Source: Pseudonocardiaceae bacterium (lineage in GTDB: Bacteria > Actinomycetota > Actinomycetes > Mycobacteriales > Pseudonocardiaceae). Taken from it: a DNA stretch of 15,215 bases. A model generated the notes under the pieces. It was given only the letters and a program-made list of their open reading frames with translations, was not told where the DNA came from and made no database searches. Within the stretch, counting starts at the first letter, position 1. Every line of letters begins with the position of its first letter. The position numbers and the translations under genes were made by a program. The stretch spans positions 1 to 15,215 of the forward strand of contig JAICSB010000032.1 in assembly GCA_025937115.1 (NCBI GenBank), in the 5' to 3' direction. Positions 13,682-15,215 of the stretch are shown piece by piece.

Positions 13682-15148
13682 TTGAGCCGCACCGGGAAAC
13701 CGTCGCTGCTGCTGTCACCCAACAGCATCCTGGCCAACGCACTGCTGCGCTCGATCGACATCCTGCGTCCCCGCGTCCTTGCCACCCGGCCGTCCCGGAT
13801 CGAGTTCGTGGTCGGCACCCAGATCAACGGCGCCCCGCACCTGGGAACGAACCTGGTCCAAACCGCGGCGTTCCTGCTCGCCAAGACCGCTCGCCGGGAA
13901 TTCTCCATCGACACCCGTGTCCGGTTCGGTGCACTGGACAACGCCCCCTACGACGTCGTGCTCGACCCCGAGACGCACACCGCCTACCAGCAGACCTACT
14001 ACCACGCGCTGGGCAAAGACCACATCGCCGAGCTGATCGACGGCTACTACCGAGCCTTCTTCAACTCCCTGTCCGAGGCCACCGACACCGACTACGAGGT
14101 GGAGACCTACACCGACCAGCAAGCCACACCCCGCTTCCGGGCCGAGTTCCTGCGCACCCTGGAACGCCTGGAAGACATCCGCTGGTGGATGGCCCCCTCC
14201 CACGGTGTCGTCCACGTCCGCGTCCCCTGCCCCGCCTGCGGCTGGGCCGAGAAACGCGCCGACCGCACCAAGCTCGCCCACCTCGACGAGGACGGCGCCA
14301 CCTTCACCGCGGTCTGCTTCGACCACGGCCCCTACGAAGCGCACATCGACCCCGAAGCCGACCAGCCCTACCTTGACCTCGCCACCCTCTATCGCAACCT
14401 GGTCAAGGAACGCGCACTCGGCCGCCACGGCGACACGCTGCACGTGATGATGAAGGGCGGTGACTGGGCCTTCGGCTGCCAACTCGTCGACGGCGCCCTA
14501 GGCGCGCTAGGCACCCCGCCGCTGCACATGCCGATCCGGATCTTCACACCCCAGGTGCTCGCCCCGACCGGGGCCAAGCTATCCAAGTCGCTGCTGCGCG
14601 AGCAGGGCAAGGACGTCCTGCCCGCCGACGTTGAGCCCTGGATGCTCGACACCACCGCCTGGCCCGGCACCGTCGACGACTACGTCGACGCCTTGGTCTG
14701 GCTGGTCAGCGAACTGCTGACCGACCCCAAACACTTCTTCCGCTCGTTCACCGTCAAGGAACTTGGCCGCCTCATGACCGCACGCCCCACCGAACCCGTC
14801 GTCCGCGCCCACGAGATGGGTATCTACAAGCGCTACTTCGACCTCATCGCCACCGGCCGTAAGACCACCGAGATCCGCGTCAACGACTCCAGCCGCAAGA
14901 AGATCAAGGAAGGCTCTCTGATCCGGTTCCGCTGCCAAAGCGACCAGGTCCTCACCCGCGTCACCCGCGTCGCGCGCTACGCCAACTTCGACGACATGTT
15001 CGCCCACGAATCCGTCGCTTCGGTCAACCCGCTGGCCACCCGCGAAGAGCAACTCGCGAACATCCGCCAGATCTATCCACCCGAACGCGAAGCCCTCGGC
15101 GTCGTAGCCATCGGCATCGAACTCCTCGAACCACCCCGGACACCGTGA
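13682..15148 (+). CDS. Class I lysyl-tRNA-synthetase-like core fused to an ASCH domain
   Basis: 488 residues from TTG 13682, with GAGGAG upstream at 13666-13671 and seven codons from the previous stop omitted by no other start. Residues 41-57 give FVVGTQINGAPHLGTN, where HLGTN is the HIGH motif of class I synthetases. A zinc-knuckle-like insert has CPAC (183-186) and CFDH (212-215). MKGGDWAFGCQLVDGALGAL (257-276) and KLSKS (299-303, the KMSKS motif) complete an adenylate-forming core most like archaeal-type class I LysRS. The usual helical anticodon-binding domain is replaced by a short helical segment, then an ASCH domain (about 375-485: MGIYKRYFDLIATGRKTTEI, KIKEGSLIRFRC, GVVAIGIELL), a PUA-like RNA or nucleotide-binding fold. 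The protein may charge a non-tRNA acceptor or a tRNA fragment, or may activate an amino acid; its true substrate is unknown. Confidence 0.85.
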   Translation: MSRTGKPSLLLSPNSILANALLRSIDILRPRVLATRPSRIEFVVGTQINGAPHLGTNLVQTAAFLLAKTARREFSIDTRVRFGALDNAPYDVVLDPETHTAYQQTYYHALGKDHIAELIDGYYRAFFNSLSEATDTDYEVETYTDQQATPRFRAEFLRTLERLEDIRWWMAPSHGVVHVRVPCPACGWAEKRADRTKLAHLDEDGATFTAVCFDHGPYEAHIDPEADQPYLDLATLYRNLVKERALGRHGDTLHVMMKGGDWAFGCQLVDGALGALGTPPLHMPIRIFTPQVLAPTGAKLSKSLLREQGKDVLPADVEPWMLDTTAWPGTVDDYVDALVWLVSELLTDPKHFFRSFTVKELGRLMTARPTEPVVRAHEMGIYKRYFDLIATGRKTTEIRVNDSSRKKIKEGSLIRFRCQSDQVLTRVTRVARYANFDDMFAHESVASVNPLATREEQLANIRQIYPPEREALGVVAIGIELLEPPRTP

Positions 15149-15215
15149 ACGATCTCCAAGAGCGATGTTGGGTGCTTCGATCCGACAACACTGATCCCGA
15201 CACCGGACTTGCCTA
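15145..15215 (+). CDS. Start of a fourth operon gene, cut by window edge
   Basis: GTG 15145 overlaps the stop of the synthetase-ASCH gene (GTGA) and opens MNDLQERCWVLRSDNTDPDT followed by GLAY at the window edge. Only 23 complete codons are visible, too few for identification. The 4-nt overlap, repeated through this operon, is the main support that it is a real coupled gene. Confidence 0.5.
   Translation, partial: MNDLQERCWVLRSDNTDPDTGLA

Noticed and set aside
13715..14482. A 255-codon minus-strand open frame
   Set aside because: It lies entirely antisense to the synthetase-like gene; the Gly/Val-rich sequence is expected from the reverse complement of GC-rich coding DNA.
1..15215. CRISPR arrays, tRNA or rRNA genes
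   Set aside because: I saw no regularly spaced repeats, no tRNA-like cloverleaf with a TTCGA-type arm in the right setting, and no rRNA-like stretches on either strand.

Overview
The window comes from a high-GC actinomycete, probably of the Pseudonocardiaceae/Streptomyces type. The signs are GC-rich third codon positions, frequent GTG/TTG starts, GTGA/ATGA stop-start overlaps, and gene families common in that group: XRE/TPR regulators with a SLOG-like partner, DUF433-type antitoxins, SPASM radical SAM enzymes, and recombinase trios with a TnpC-like protein. It is accessory DNA with three zones.

Zone 1 (1-6224) is a scrambled gene graveyard. It begins with the N-terminus of a PIG-L/LmbE deacetylase (minus strand, cut by the window edge). 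Next come an unrecognised 80-residue ORF, a 109-bp remnant of an aminoglycoside-phosphotransferase-like (APH) gene fused head-on to a peptide deformylase that lacks its N-terminus, and a minus-strand toxin-antitoxin pair (ribbon-helix-helix antitoxin, frameshifted toxin). After these lie the tail of an XRE/TPR regulator, a broken SLOG-like gene, and a second damaged toxin-antitoxin pair (DUF433-like antitoxin and a truncated PIN-like toxin). The zone ends with a minus-strand RiPP operon: truncated radical SAM/SPASM enzyme, a 43-residue candidate precursor ending in a Cys-Ser-Cys peptide, a nested hairpin, and an intact APH-like kinase.

Zone 2 (about 6225-12071) is a Tn554-like or recombinase-trio element: three tandem tyrosine-recombinase genes and a small TnpC/DUF6262-like gene, linked by 4-nt overlaps. 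The first recombinase and the small gene are intact. The second has its C-terminus split off by a one-base shift. The third carries two compensating frameshifts. The left edge of the element cuts the radical SAM gene inside its CxxxCxxC iron-sulfur motif, so that enzyme is probably dead.

Zone 3 (12136-15215) is intact and is the most interesting part. It is a coupled plus-strand operon: an actinobacterial HTH-like protein of unknown function, a P-loop NTPase of the AAA_28 type with an unusual Walker A (GKD instead of GKT/S), and a fusion of a class I lysyl-tRNA-synthetase-like catalytic core with a C-terminal ASCH domain. A fourth gene starts within the last codons of the fusion and runs off the window. 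A 21-bp-armed hairpin spans the start of the first gene. A 32-bp tandem duplication at the first gene junction creates an 11-codon mini-ORF that keeps the stop-start coupling. The co-transcription suggests one pathway acting on tRNA, an aminoacyl-adenylate or a modified nucleotide, possibly a conflict or stress system; its function is inference only.
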